Positions 54,238 to 61,639 of a stretch of 61,639 nucleotides of DNA are shown here, one piece after another; position 1 is the first letter of the stretch; the number at the start of each line of letters is the position of its first letter. The DNA lies in the NCBI GenBank assembly GCA_902168245.1, contig CABHPA010000062.1, positions 1 to 61,639 of the forward strand, read 5' to 3'. This DNA is from Candidatus Melainabacteria bacterium (GTDB lineage Bacteria > Cyanobacteriota > Vampirovibrionia > Vampirovibrionales > Vampirovibrionaceae). The notes beneath the pieces were generated by a model. That model searched no databases and was not told the origin of the DNA. It was given only the letters and a program-made list of their open reading frames with translations. Position numbers and translations under genes: made by a program.

Positions 54238-56366
54238 TGAGCGTCGTCATCCCTTCCTTTTTCTGGAACAACGCCACCCAGCGCATCCTGTCCCAATCCA
54301 ACAACGTCAGCTACGCCGCGCGGGGCGTTTACCGGGTATACGACACCCAGGACAGCCGCAAGGGCGATTACTGGTTCCGCGACTTCGGCATGGTGATGGC
54401 CTGCTCCTACATGACAGAACTGGGCTTCCGGGCCGTGGAAAAATGGTACACCATCCCGTTGATTACCCGCGCCCTGGGCCTTAACCAGCTTTCCGAGATG
54501 CAGCATGCGGGCAGCAAAACGGCGAAATCGCTCTATTACAACCCCAGAAACTATGCAGCCCTCCCCGAAATCGCTCGGGAAAGGCTGATGGGAACCCTCA
54601 TCCGCAACAGCTCCGATCTCGTCCCCAAGCTGATGAAAGAACTGGAACTGCGCCAGGGGGGCAAGCTGGGCGATATCGCCGAGGATGTGAAGCAGTGCCT
54701 GAGCCGTCCTACCGAGGACGCCTACCACCGGGTTCAGGGCTACCTGCAAAAGCACGGGCTGCAAGCGCATGCCGAAAACATCCAGAACATTTCCGGCATT
54801 GAGAACCAGGCCCGCCGCCAGGCCGCCATTCAGGAGCTGCTGAGCAAGCACCCCAACCTGAAAGCGGAAAGCGTACAGAACGCCGTGAAGCTGGAAGACG
54901 CCCGCCAGATGGGGATTCTGATGGATCATCTGCACCGCAGCCTGAACTTCAAGGAATACCTGCAGGAAAACTACCTGAACCGCAGCAGCAAGCTCTCCAG
55001 CTGCGTGGGCGACCTGCTGTCCTCCCACTGGGAGCGCATGGCCGACCTGCACGAAAAGGGCAAAAAAGAACTGCCCGGCCTGCTGAAGGAAATTTACGAC
55101 CTGCCCTCAAACAAGCGGGCCGAAGCCCTGAACAAGCAACTGGGCAAATACCGCAACATGCTCTACCTTAAAAACGGCGTGGCGCTGGTTCCCAAGCCCA
55201 AGCTGGATGAGTTCAACGAGCTGGCGCGGCAAATGCAGACGGCGCTTGCGTCCGAGCAGAAAGAAGACCTGAAGGGCGTTATCGGCAAGGTCGAAAACTT
55301 CTACAAAGGGCTGGCGCACCCCGATGTGCAAGCCCACACCCTGAACCAGTTCTGGGATAAACTGGCGCCGGAGCTGAAACGGAAAATCGGCAGCCGGGTG
55401 GAAGCCATGATTGACGATGTCCGCAAGCTCAGCCCGGACAAAGACCGCCACTTGGAACTGCAAAACAAGTTCCAGTCGCTGAAGTTCGATCAACAGCACC
55501 CGGAACTCCAACAAAAGCTGGACAACCTGCTGAAAACCCTCCAGCAGGAAAGCCATATGCCCAAAAGCGCCAACCAGCCGGTCACGGAAGCCTGCCGGGA
55601 AAACATCAAGGCGGCGCTCAAGCAGTTTGTGGACGAATTGCCGAATACCCGCGAAGACCTGCTCAAGCCCTTCGTCAAGCACCTTCCCAGCGCCGAGGAG
55701 TTCAAGCGCATGATTGTGGACGGAATGAAGAGCAAGACCGTGGTGGAGCTGATCGGCAAAACCCAGAAAAACGGCACTTGGCCCAAAATGGCGGCCACCG
55801 TGCTGTTGAACCTGATTTTCTACGGATGGGCGGCCAGCAACTTCGACAACAAGATTCTGCAACCCTACCAGCAAAAACTGGTGGCCGAGCGCGGCACCTC
55901 CCAGGATATCGTGAATGCGGGCTACCTGGGCCTGATTCCGGGCGCTGCCGTGCTGACCCAACTGGTAGACAAAACCTCACTGCCGGTCTTCCGCAAAATG
56001 AGCTACTTCGGCCGTTTTGCCACGGTGGGCGGCGGTGCGCTGGCGGCTTTCGCGGGCGGGACCTACCTCATCCTGCAACAACTGGTCAAGCAGCCTCCCA
56101 AGCACAAACAGCAAACGGCGGCGGCTCCCAGTCCCGTATATCGCCCCGGTATGGGTTTAAGCGGCAATTATGCATCACCGTTTGCCAACGCCACCATGAC
56201 AGGCGCCATGAACGGAGTGCCTTTCCAAAAGCCTGGCTTTACCACCGCGTTCAGCCCATCCCCCTTGGGGAAAGCCGGTGCAGGCACCCTGCCGAACGGT
56301 CAGTTTCAGATGCCCCTACAACAAGCGTTTCTGCGCTTCAACGGGCAAAAACACGAACTGAACTAG
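54237..56366 (+). CDS. Large helical membrane protein, second of the pair
   Basis: 709 residues. A largely alpha-helical, charged body (about 80-510) with coiled-coil character, then hydrophobic segments at about 522-540 (MAATVLLNLIFYGWAAS), 563-580 (AGYLGLIPGAAVLTQLV) and 597-622 (VGGGALAAFAGGTYLILQQL), and a Pro/Gly/Asn-rich tail ending LRFNGQKHELN. The layout, helical body, C-terminal membrane anchor and disordered tail, repeats that of the gene before it. No enzymatic motif seen. Translation is coupled to the preceding gene (TAATG). Confidence 0.75.
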   Translation: MSVVIPSFFWNNATQRILSQSNNVSYAARGVYRVYDTQDSRKGDYWFRDFGMVMACSYMTELGFRAVEKWYTIPLITRALGLNQLSEMQHAGSKTAKSLYYNPRNYAALPEIARERLMGTLIRNSSDLVPKLMKELELRQGGKLGDIAEDVKQCLSRPTEDAYHRVQGYLQKHGLQAHAENIQNISGIENQARRQAAIQELLSKHPNLKAESVQNAVKLEDARQMGILMDHLHRSLNFKEYLQENYLNRSSKLSSCVGDLLSSHWERMADLHEKGKKELPGLLKEIYDLPSNKRAEALNKQLGKYRNMLYLKNGVALVPKPKLDEFNELARQMQTALASEQKEDLKGVIGKVENFYKGLAHPDVQAHTLNQFWDKLAPELKRKIGSRVEAMIDDVRKLSPDKDRHLELQNKFQSLKFDQQHPELQQKLDNLLKTLQQESHMPKSANQPVTEACRENIKAALKQFVDELPNTREDLLKPFVKHLPSAEEFKRMIVDGMKSKTVVELIGKTQKNGTWPKMAATVLLNLIFYGWAASNFDNKILQPYQQKLVAERGTSQDIVNAGYLGLIPGAAVLTQLVDKTSLPVFRKMSYFGRFATVGGGALAAFAGGTYLILQQLVKQPPKHKQQTAAAPSPVYRPGMGLSGNYASPFANATMTGAMNGVPFQKPGFTTAFSPSPLGKAGAGTLPNGQFQMPLQQAFLRFNGQKHELN

Positions 56367-56402
56367 GGTCAACCAGTTACACAAGCCTGTTCGCCCGCCG
56401 GA

Positions 56403-56759
56403 CTACCCCGCCTTGACCTGGCTGACCGCCTGGCCTTCGGTTTCCCAGATTTCCAGCACCCGATCCATATGGGTCAGCTCAATCAGGCGGGTCACCTGCT
56501 GGTTCAACCCGTACAGGGTCAGGTTCCCACGATTCTCCTTACAGAGCTTGAGCAGGGAAATCAGCACCGCCAGCCCGAAGCTGTCCAGCATTTCCACTTG
56601 TCCCAGATTTAAGACCACATGCCGATGGCCTTCCGCCAGCAACCGGGTCACATGGCTCTTGAGCACCAGGGTTTTGGGATAGCCAAACTTGTCGTCGGAA
56701 ATATCCACCACGACGCATTCCGGTAAAAAGCGGTTTTCGAGTTCCATCCTCAAATCCAC
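56403..56759 (-). CDS. STAS-domain anti-sigma factor antagonist
   Basis: 118 residues forming one STAS domain: HVVLNLGQVEMLDSFGLAVLISLLK carries the Asp-Ser pair, and the Ser is the usual phosphorylation site of SpoIIAA/RsbV-type proteins. The start is a GTG (VDLRMELEN) or the ATG four codons later. No anti-sigma kinase or PP2C phosphatase is in the window. Convergent with the membrane-protein pair. Confidence 0.88.
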   Translation of the reverse strand: MDLRMELENRFLPECVVVDISDDKFGYPKTLVLKSHVTRLLAEGHRHVVLNLGQVEMLDSFGLAVLISLLKLCKENRGNLTLYGLNQQVTRLIELTHMDRVLEIWETEGQAVSQVKAG

Positions 56760-57026
56760 CGTCCATCAAGCACTTCTTCCTCGATCGTAGCATATATTTC
56801 AAATTCAACAGCCCATCCTTTTGGGTGATAGGGGCTGATTCATTCGGATGAGCCGAAGATTTTCGGTATTCCGGAAAAAACGGCGACAGGCCGGGCTTCG
56901 GTTCCGCTTCCATAAAAAAGAGGATACGCGCCTCCTGAAAATGGGCAAAATAAAGAATATATAGAGCCGCCTGGGATTTTGGTGGACAGGCCAACGGGAA
57001 CCGAAAAAGGATCCGGATTTTTTCCC

Positions 57027-57845
57027 ATGATTGACCGTATTTTCGCAGCGCCCAAAGGGCCGGAACTGGAGCAAGGCATCGATTTCGCCATTGCCAACCG
57101 GCTGGATTACGAACTGCCGACGTTCTATTACGTGGAAAACCTGGACAACAAGGACGAGGAAATCGCCCGGTACAACCGGCTGTTGCAGGGTTTTCAGGGC
57201 ATGTTGTCCATGCACGGGCCGATTTTTGACACCAACGTGGTCAGCCTGGACCCGGAAATCCTGAAAATCTCTCGCCAACGCTACATTCAGGCCATTGAAA
57301 TCGCCAAGCAGATGGATGTCCGCTACCTGGTGTTCCATTCGCAATGGACGCCCATTTACCCGGCGGCCAACGCCACCAAAATGTGGCTGGCCAAAGTCAC
57401 CGACTTTTGGGAACAGATGATTACCGAGCATTTGGAGGGCAGCAACCTGACCGTGCTGATCGAGAATTTTCTGGATCCCAGCCCGGAGAGCATCCTCACC
57501 CTGCTCACCCGCATCGGCTCCCCGCATTTAAAGGCCTGCCTGGACACCGGGCATATCAACATTTTTTCCGAACTGTCCCCGATTGACTGGATTGGGGAAA
57601 TGGGCACCCAGGTCGCTTACATTCACGCCCATAACAACGGTGGGACGCTGGACTCCCACGATTCCTTCGAAAAAGGGCTGCTGGACATGGAAAGTTTCCT
57701 GAACCATCTGGCGCTGCTACCCCAGAAGGTTCACCTGGCGATTGAAACCTCCACCGTAAAAGGACTGGCCAACAGTTACGAGATGCTGCGCCCTTACCTC
57801 AAGCTGCAAAGCGAGCAGTTCGCGTCCAAAAGCTTCCTGATTTAA
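57027..57845 (+). CDS. Sugar phosphate isomerase/epimerase-like TIM barrel
   Basis: 272 residues, xylose-isomerase-like/AP-endonuclease-2 fold. Metal-site motifs appear in order: SMHGPIFDTN, YLVFHSQW, LIENFLDPSPES (Glu), ACLDTGHIN (Asp-His), YIHAHNNGG (His) and LAIETS (Glu). Substrate unknown; the family includes sugar isomerases and endonuclease IV. The ATG at 57027 (MIDRIFAAPKG) is the natural barrel start; TTG/GTG starts 16 codons upstream are possible. Confidence 0.85.
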   Translation: MIDRIFAAPKGPELEQGIDFAIANRLDYELPTFYYVENLDNKDEEIARYNRLLQGFQGMLSMHGPIFDTNVVSLDPEILKISRQRYIQAIEIAKQMDVRYLVFHSQWTPIYPAANATKMWLAKVTDFWEQMITEHLEGSNLTVLIENFLDPSPESILTLLTRIGSPHLKACLDTGHINIFSELSPIDWIGEMGTQVAYIHAHNNGGTLDSHDSFEKGLLDMESFLNHLALLPQKVHLAIETSTVKGLANSYEMLRPYLKLQSEQFASKSFLI

Positions 57846-57875
57846 GGCGATTGGAATTTTGGGCCTGAACAGTCC

Positions 57876-59741
57876 CTAGCGGATGCGGGTTTTCAGCAGA
57901 TCGATCGGCTCCAGCGTGGGATCAGCGACTTCGGCTTCCAGATCGGCTTCATTAATGGCGCCAACACTACGCACACGCGGCACGTTGGTCTTAATCGGGG
58001 TCACTACGGCAGTGCGGCTCTTGTAATCGTTGGGCAGCATTTCGCTACGCACCCCAAAGTGGACGCGTACGGTCGGCTGGGCGTTGGGTTCCACATCTTT
58101 ACGATCCAGCAGGCCAAAAGCCAAATCGGCGTAGCCTTGCAGGTAATCGCTCAGGTGGGCGCGCAGGCCAACCCCGGCGCTCATTAAAGAAGTACGATTG
58201 CGGGAATTGGACACCCCGGCGATAAAGTAGCGGTTACTTTTGTCCAGCCAAGCCTGGCCGTAATCAAAGAAAAATGCGCCTTGCACCCGTTCCCCCATCC
58301 AGGGGCTGACTTGAGAGAGCATGGGAATCGGCCAGCGCCATTCCGCGCCCAGGCTGTAGCCGCGATCGCCGAGCAACAAGCCCTGGGTGTAACCGCGAAC
58401 GCTGTTGATACCGCCCAACTGGAACTGCTCAATCGGCGGCAGCGCACCGGGAGAGTATTGGGAATAGCCCCGCAGAATCAGCAGGTTGTTCTTGGGCAGG
58501 CGGGTCACGCGGGTAAAGTAGTTGTCCAGCTTGAAGAAGCTGGTATTCGCACCCAGCCATTGCGGGGCGAAGGTGGTCTGGATTCTGGAGAAGGTGCGGC
58601 CGTAGCGGTCATATTTATCGAAGTTCAGGCCCAGCGCCAGGGAACGAACATCGGTGGTGCCGGTCTTGTCGCCGTCGAAGAAGCTGCTGGCCCGGCGGGC
58701 GTTCAGCCCCAAATCGGCGACCCAGGTGCGCTCTTTATCCAGCGGTTGGGAAATCAACAAGCCATAGTTGTAGGTGTTGCCCACCAGTTCTGGCTGGTTA
58801 CGGATGCCCAGGCTGGCCAAGTCCACGTTCACGTGACTGAAGCCGAACAAACCACTCACCTCGGTGCCGTGTCTGCCCACCGGGAGGGTGTAAGAGGTGG
58901 AGGCAATCTGCTGACCAGCCCCGATCATGTAACGGGCGTTGAAGCGATCGCCATGGCCGGTGACGTTGCGATCCTGGACTTCCACGCCGGTTCGGTAGGT
59001 GCCAATGCCGGGACGACCGGCGTTATCGAAGGTGAAGGCGACTTGATAAGGCTGTTGCTCTTTCACATCCAGGCGGATTTTGGTTTCCCCGGTACGCTCG
59101 CCCGGTTCCAGGCTGGCTTTCAGCTTGAAAGGCTCGGTGCGGTTAATGCGGAGCAATTCTTTTTCCAGCTTGGGAATGTTCAGCGGGTCGCCCGGTTTTT
59201 CAGCGATGCGGTTGGCGATGACCTTGGCCTTGAAGTACTTGTTGCCGGTCACTTCCATATCGCCAATCATGCCTTCCAGCACACGCACGGTAATCGCGCC
59301 GCGCTCCAGATCCTGCGGCGGAATGAAGGCCAGCGAGGTGAGGTAACCCTTGACCCGGTACACTTCGTTGATTTTGCCCACCAGGGTCGTCAAATCCTCA
59401 GGGGTCAGCTCCCGGCCTTCGTAAGGGGCCACCAGGCGGCGCATTTCCTCGTCGCCCACAATGGAGTTGCCTTCCACGTCGATGCGGTTCACCTGGAACA
59501 CGTCCTTGTCCACATGCACCACCGGGGGTTGCTGCTCCACCCGAATGCCGGACTGGGTATTCTGCCGCACGGTAGGGGCATCGTCAATCTCGGAATCGTT
59601 GGGGCGAGTCAGGGAGTCCGAGCCGGAAGGCACCAGTGTGCCGGGGTTCAATTGCGCCATGGCCGGAGCGAAGGTGGTCAGCGGCGCAATGGCGATCACG
59701 CAGGAAAGAATGGCGATAGAACGGTTCAAATCGGGTCTCAT
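57876..59741 (-). CDS. Two-partner secretion transporter (TpsB, ShlB/FhaC family)
   Basis: 621 residues. Signal peptide (about 1-29, IAPLTTFAPAMA), a Pro/Asp-rich linker, two POTRA domains (about 80-155 from VFQVNRIDVEGNSIVGDEEM, and 160-235), and a 16-strand barrel with the family motifs GGINSVRGYTQGLLLGDRGYSLGAEWRW (VRGY, and G-x-EWR) near 455-480. A C-terminal extension of about 50 residues after the barrel (SRTAVVTPIKTNVPRV) is unusual, since these barrels normally end in Phe. It exports the TpsA-like protein encoded divergently. Confidence 0.92.
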   Translation of the reverse strand: MRPDLNRSIAILSCVIAIAPLTTFAPAMAQLNPGTLVPSGSDSLTRPNDSEIDDAPTVRQNTQSGIRVEQQPPVVHVDKDVFQVNRIDVEGNSIVGDEEMRRLVAPYEGRELTPEDLTTLVGKINEVYRVKGYLTSLAFIPPQDLERGAITVRVLEGMIGDMEVTGNKYFKAKVIANRIAEKPGDPLNIPKLEKELLRINRTEPFKLKASLEPGERTGETKIRLDVKEQQPYQVAFTFDNAGRPGIGTYRTGVEVQDRNVTGHGDRFNARYMIGAGQQIASTSYTLPVGRHGTEVSGLFGFSHVNVDLASLGIRNQPELVGNTYNYGLLISQPLDKERTWVADLGLNARRASSFFDGDKTGTTDVRSLALGLNFDKYDRYGRTFSRIQTTFAPQWLGANTSFFKLDNYFTRVTRLPKNNLLILRGYSQYSPGALPPIEQFQLGGINSVRGYTQGLLLGDRGYSLGAEWRWPIPMLSQVSPWMGERVQGAFFFDYGQAWLDKSNRYFIAGVSNSRNRTSLMSAGVGLRAHLSDYLQGYADLAFGLLDRKDVEPNAQPTVRVHFGVRSEMLPNDYKSRTAVVTPIKTNVPRVRSVGAINEADLEAEVADPTLEPIDLLKTRIR

Positions 59742-60128
59742 TGGCTAGGGTCCTTTAAGGAGTCGGCAAGAGTGGAAATCGGGTTCAGGGAAGTCAGGGC
59801 AGAAGGAACTTTCATCTATATAGGATTAATAGAAACTTCATTGGGCCACAAATGCGGCAGCATACCCTTAGATTTTTCGTATTATAGGAAATCAAAACTA
59901 AAAGTAAATTAAAATATGACTTTGCAAACAAACCATGAACTCAAAATCCTTCCGGGACGGGGCAAACATGCATGTAAACTGAGCAATAAGCGTTTTAGGG
60001 GGCGGCTCTTGTGTTCAAACATTTTTAATGTATTATTCACACTTGAAGTTTCTTATTAAAAATCATTCGAACCCGATTTCTGCGCTCACCGCACCCCATC
60101 CCTGAAGATCTGAGGAGTACCCATTTAC
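59742..60128. promoter_or_regulatory. Divergent tpsB/tpsA control region
   Basis: Minus-strand promoter for tpsB: TTTACT (59903-59908) and a perfect TATAAT (59881-59886), spacer 16. Plus-strand promoter for tpsA: TTGTGT (60009-60014) and TATTAT (60031-60036), spacer 16. Between them ACATGCATGT (59966-59975) is a 10-bp palindrome, well placed for a shared regulator. The tpsA ribosome site GAGGAG is at 60112-60117. Confidence 0.6.
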
Positions 60129-61639
60129 ATGCCTGAGTATGGACGCAATGCTGGCCGCTGGACGGTAGCCCTCGCTCTGGCCGCAAGCATGGCCTTTTCC
60201 GGATTGCCTGCCGCTTTCGCGCATCCCGGCGATATCAACAGCGTAAACGATGGCCAAAACGTGGCTGGCGGAACCTATTACAACACTCCCGGCGACAAGA
60301 CCACCTTTACCAATAGCGGCGGCAGCGGCCTGTATGTTCAGGCTGGCACCACGGTGACGGGTCGCGAAGTCAGTTCCGACACCCATACTGAAACTGGTAA
60401 TGGCGGCTGGGTGGACTTTAATGCTCCCGGTCAGATTGTGCGTATTGATGGCAACATCAACGTAAGCGGCATCCTGAAAGACGGCGCATATCTGGGTAAC
60501 GGCGGTAAAGTCACCATTGAATCCGGCTTCCTCTACCAGAACGGCCAGATCTTCGCCAACGGCGTGAATGGCGGCATGGTACAGATGAATGTCACCAACA
60601 TGACCATGGGGCCAGATGCCCGCATTGAGGCCAAAGGCTTGGCTGGCGCAGGCGGTGTGATTAATATCAATGCTCCCGGCGGCACCATCGCCATCAACAA
60701 GGGCGCCGTGGTAGACAGTTCCGGCGCAGTGATTGGCACCTACAACACCAACGTCATCCAGATGACCGGCAGCGTGGTGAACCTGGACGGCATTGTGCAG
60801 GCAAACGGGTTAACGCCCGGCCAGCAAGGCGGTCAGGTGAAAGTGTTCGCCACCGACAGCATTAAGATTGGCCCGGATGGCAAACTACTGGCCAACGGCG
60901 CTGACGGCGTAATGGGCTACAACCCCACCGATGGCAGCAAAGGCGGCGAAGTGTTCGTGACCGCCAAGCATAATATTGACAACAACGGCCTGATTGCAGC
61001 CAACGGCGGCAACGGCGGAACCAACCCCGAAGTGGCGCATGGCCCGGTTTCCAATGCTGTTGACCAGAATGGCAACCAGCAATACGACGAAAGCGGCAAC
61101 CCCATCCAACAGCAGGCCAGCTTTGGGCAAAACGGCGGCAATGGCGGCGATGGCGGCACCGTGACCGTATCCTATCAAGGCGCCATGACCAATAAAGGGG
61201 CCATTCAAGTCCTCGGCGGCAATGGCGGCGATGGTCAGGAAGCCGTTTCCGATACCCCCATTGATGGTTCCCATGAGCATATTGCCTTTGGCGGTAACGG
61301 CGGCAACGGTGGAACCGGCGGGTACGTCGAGTTCCGAGCCAACCCCAGCCAGGATGTATTGAATAACGTGAACGTCAGCGGTGGCTCCGGCGGCAAGGGC
61401 GGCGCGGCAGCTACCCTGAACAACTGCGGTTGCGCGTATGCCGGGGCCGGTGGCGCTTGCGGCGCGCCGGGACATATCAGCGTCCTGCCGAACAAGCCGC
61501 CGCCAACCCCTCCCACGCCTCCCCTGTTCCCGCCCTATCCGCGCGAATACCCTCGCCTGGGCGATACCCTCCCGCCGGGAGCCAGCCAGGTACTAAACTA
61601 TAACCGTTCCATCTTCCTGGCCCGCGCGCCCCTGCCCAT
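60129..61639 (+). CDS. TpsA-like Gly-rich exoprotein (3' partial)
   Basis: 503 codons are open to the right edge without a stop. It begins with a signal peptide (MPEYGRNAGRWTVALALAAS and on to PAAFA, cut before HPGD). The rest is Gly/Asn-rich with short beta-strand repeats (GGxV-x-I/F, NGGNGG) typical of a right-handed beta-helix. A three-Cys cluster (NNCGCAYAGAGGACGAPGH, about 434-452) is followed by a Pro-rich segment. The usual TPS-domain motif NPNG is not evident, so the family call rests on fold-like composition and on the divergent tpsB gene. Likely a surface adhesin or exoprotein. Confidence 0.78.
   Translation, partial: MPEYGRNAGRWTVALALAASMAFSGLPAAFAHPGDINSVNDGQNVAGGTYYNTPGDKTTFTNSGGSGLYVQAGTTVTGREVSSDTHTETGNGGWVDFNAPGQIVRIDGNINVSGILKDGAYLGNGGKVTIESGFLYQNGQIFANGVNGGMVQMNVTNMTMGPDARIEAKGLAGAGGVININAPGGTIAINKGAVVDSSGAVIGTYNTNVIQMTGSVVNLDGIVQANGLTPGQQGGQVKVFATDSIKIGPDGKLLANGADGVMGYNPTDGSKGGEVFVTAKHNIDNNGLIAANGGNGGTNPEVAHGPVSNAVDQNGNQQYDESGNPIQQQASFGQNGGNGGDGGTVTVSYQGAMTNKGAIQVLGGNGGDGQEAVSDTPIDGSHEHIAFGGNGGNGGTGGYVEFRANPSQDVLNNVNVSGGSGGKGGAAATLNNCGCAYAGAGGACGAPGHISVLPNKPPPTPPTPPLFPPYPREYPRLGDTLPPGASQVLNYNRSIFLARAPLP

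Noticed and set aside
58281..59912. A 543-codon plus-strand frame opposite tpsB
   Set aside because: It mirrors a clear TpsB gene with signal peptide, POTRA domains and VRGY motif; the shadow translation has no recognisable domain.
60885..61475. Minus-strand frames opposite the TpsA-like gene
   Set aside because: Ala/Gly/Pro-rich shadows of the Gly-rich repeats on the plus strand, which have a signal peptide, promoter and ribosome site.
1..61639. tRNA, rRNA, insertion sequences, integrases or prophage genes
   Set aside because: I scanned by eye for tRNA T-arm patterns, transposase or integrase motifs and terminal inverted repeats and found none that I could support.

Overview
The window reads as chromosomal DNA of a didermic, moderately GC-rich bacterium with cyanobacterium-like traits that is probably not photosynthetic. 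The evidence for the outer membrane is a TonB-dependent receptor, TolC, and a two-partner (TpsB/TpsA) exporter. The cyanobacterium-like traits are a phytochrome-type histidine kinase core and a type I secretion locus that pairs a PpiC-type isomerase with an ABC protein carrying a cyclic-nucleotide-binding-like N-terminus. Pyruvate:ferredoxin oxidoreductase, complete beta-oxidation and B12 import point to a heterotroph that can live without oxygen. My best guess is the Vampirovibrionia/Melainabacteria side of Cyanobacteriota. That is inference; there is no rRNA here to settle it.

Layout: 1-3115, signalling (sensor kinase cut by the left edge, CBS-pair protein, HPt protein). 3620-10587, a complete overlapping trpEGDCFBA operon behind a promoter, a 33-codon leader peptide with three consecutive Trp codons, and an intrinsic attenuator. 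10588-18801, a fatty-acid operon: two matching CGGAAT/ATTCCG palindromes, then a giant acyl-CoA dehydrogenase-acyl-CoA ligase fusion, a thiolase and a FadN-like dehydrogenase/hydratase. Together these encode activation plus all steps of beta-oxidation. 18855-20097, a lysine-rich secreted peptide and a methyltransferase-like protein. 20650-34507, a 2460-residue RTX-repeat protein with its own terminator, followed by an isomerase, ABC exporter, HlyD-like adaptor and TolC-like channel that presumably secrete it. The exporter ATPase has lost several hydrolysis motifs. 34604-37160, a glycosyltransferase and an AT-rich HNH endonuclease gene. 37183-42557, a B12 uptake operon (btuB-btuF-btuD-btuC) behind a cobalamin riboswitch and promoter. 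42789-44244, UspA, a structured non-coding stretch and a small secreted protein. 44451-48278, pyruvate:ferredoxin oxidoreductase encoded as two polypeptides. 48734-51951, a membrane protein that resembles the mitochondrial fission protein MTP18/MTFP1, then lexA with three copies of an unusual operator, and rlmN. 52127-57845, lineage-specific helical membrane proteins, a STAS protein, a TIM-barrel isomerase-like protein and two candidate C-rich small RNAs. 57876-61639, a divergent TpsB transporter and TpsA-like Gly-rich exoprotein that runs off the right edge.

The most unusual items are the triple ATMGAA-N6-TTCGAT operator at lexA, the bacterial MTP18-like protein, the degenerate secretion ATPase beside the giant RTX protein, the FadE-FadD fusion with homopolymer runs at its junction, the trp attenuator, and two sibling anti-Shine-Dalgarno-like small RNA candidates.
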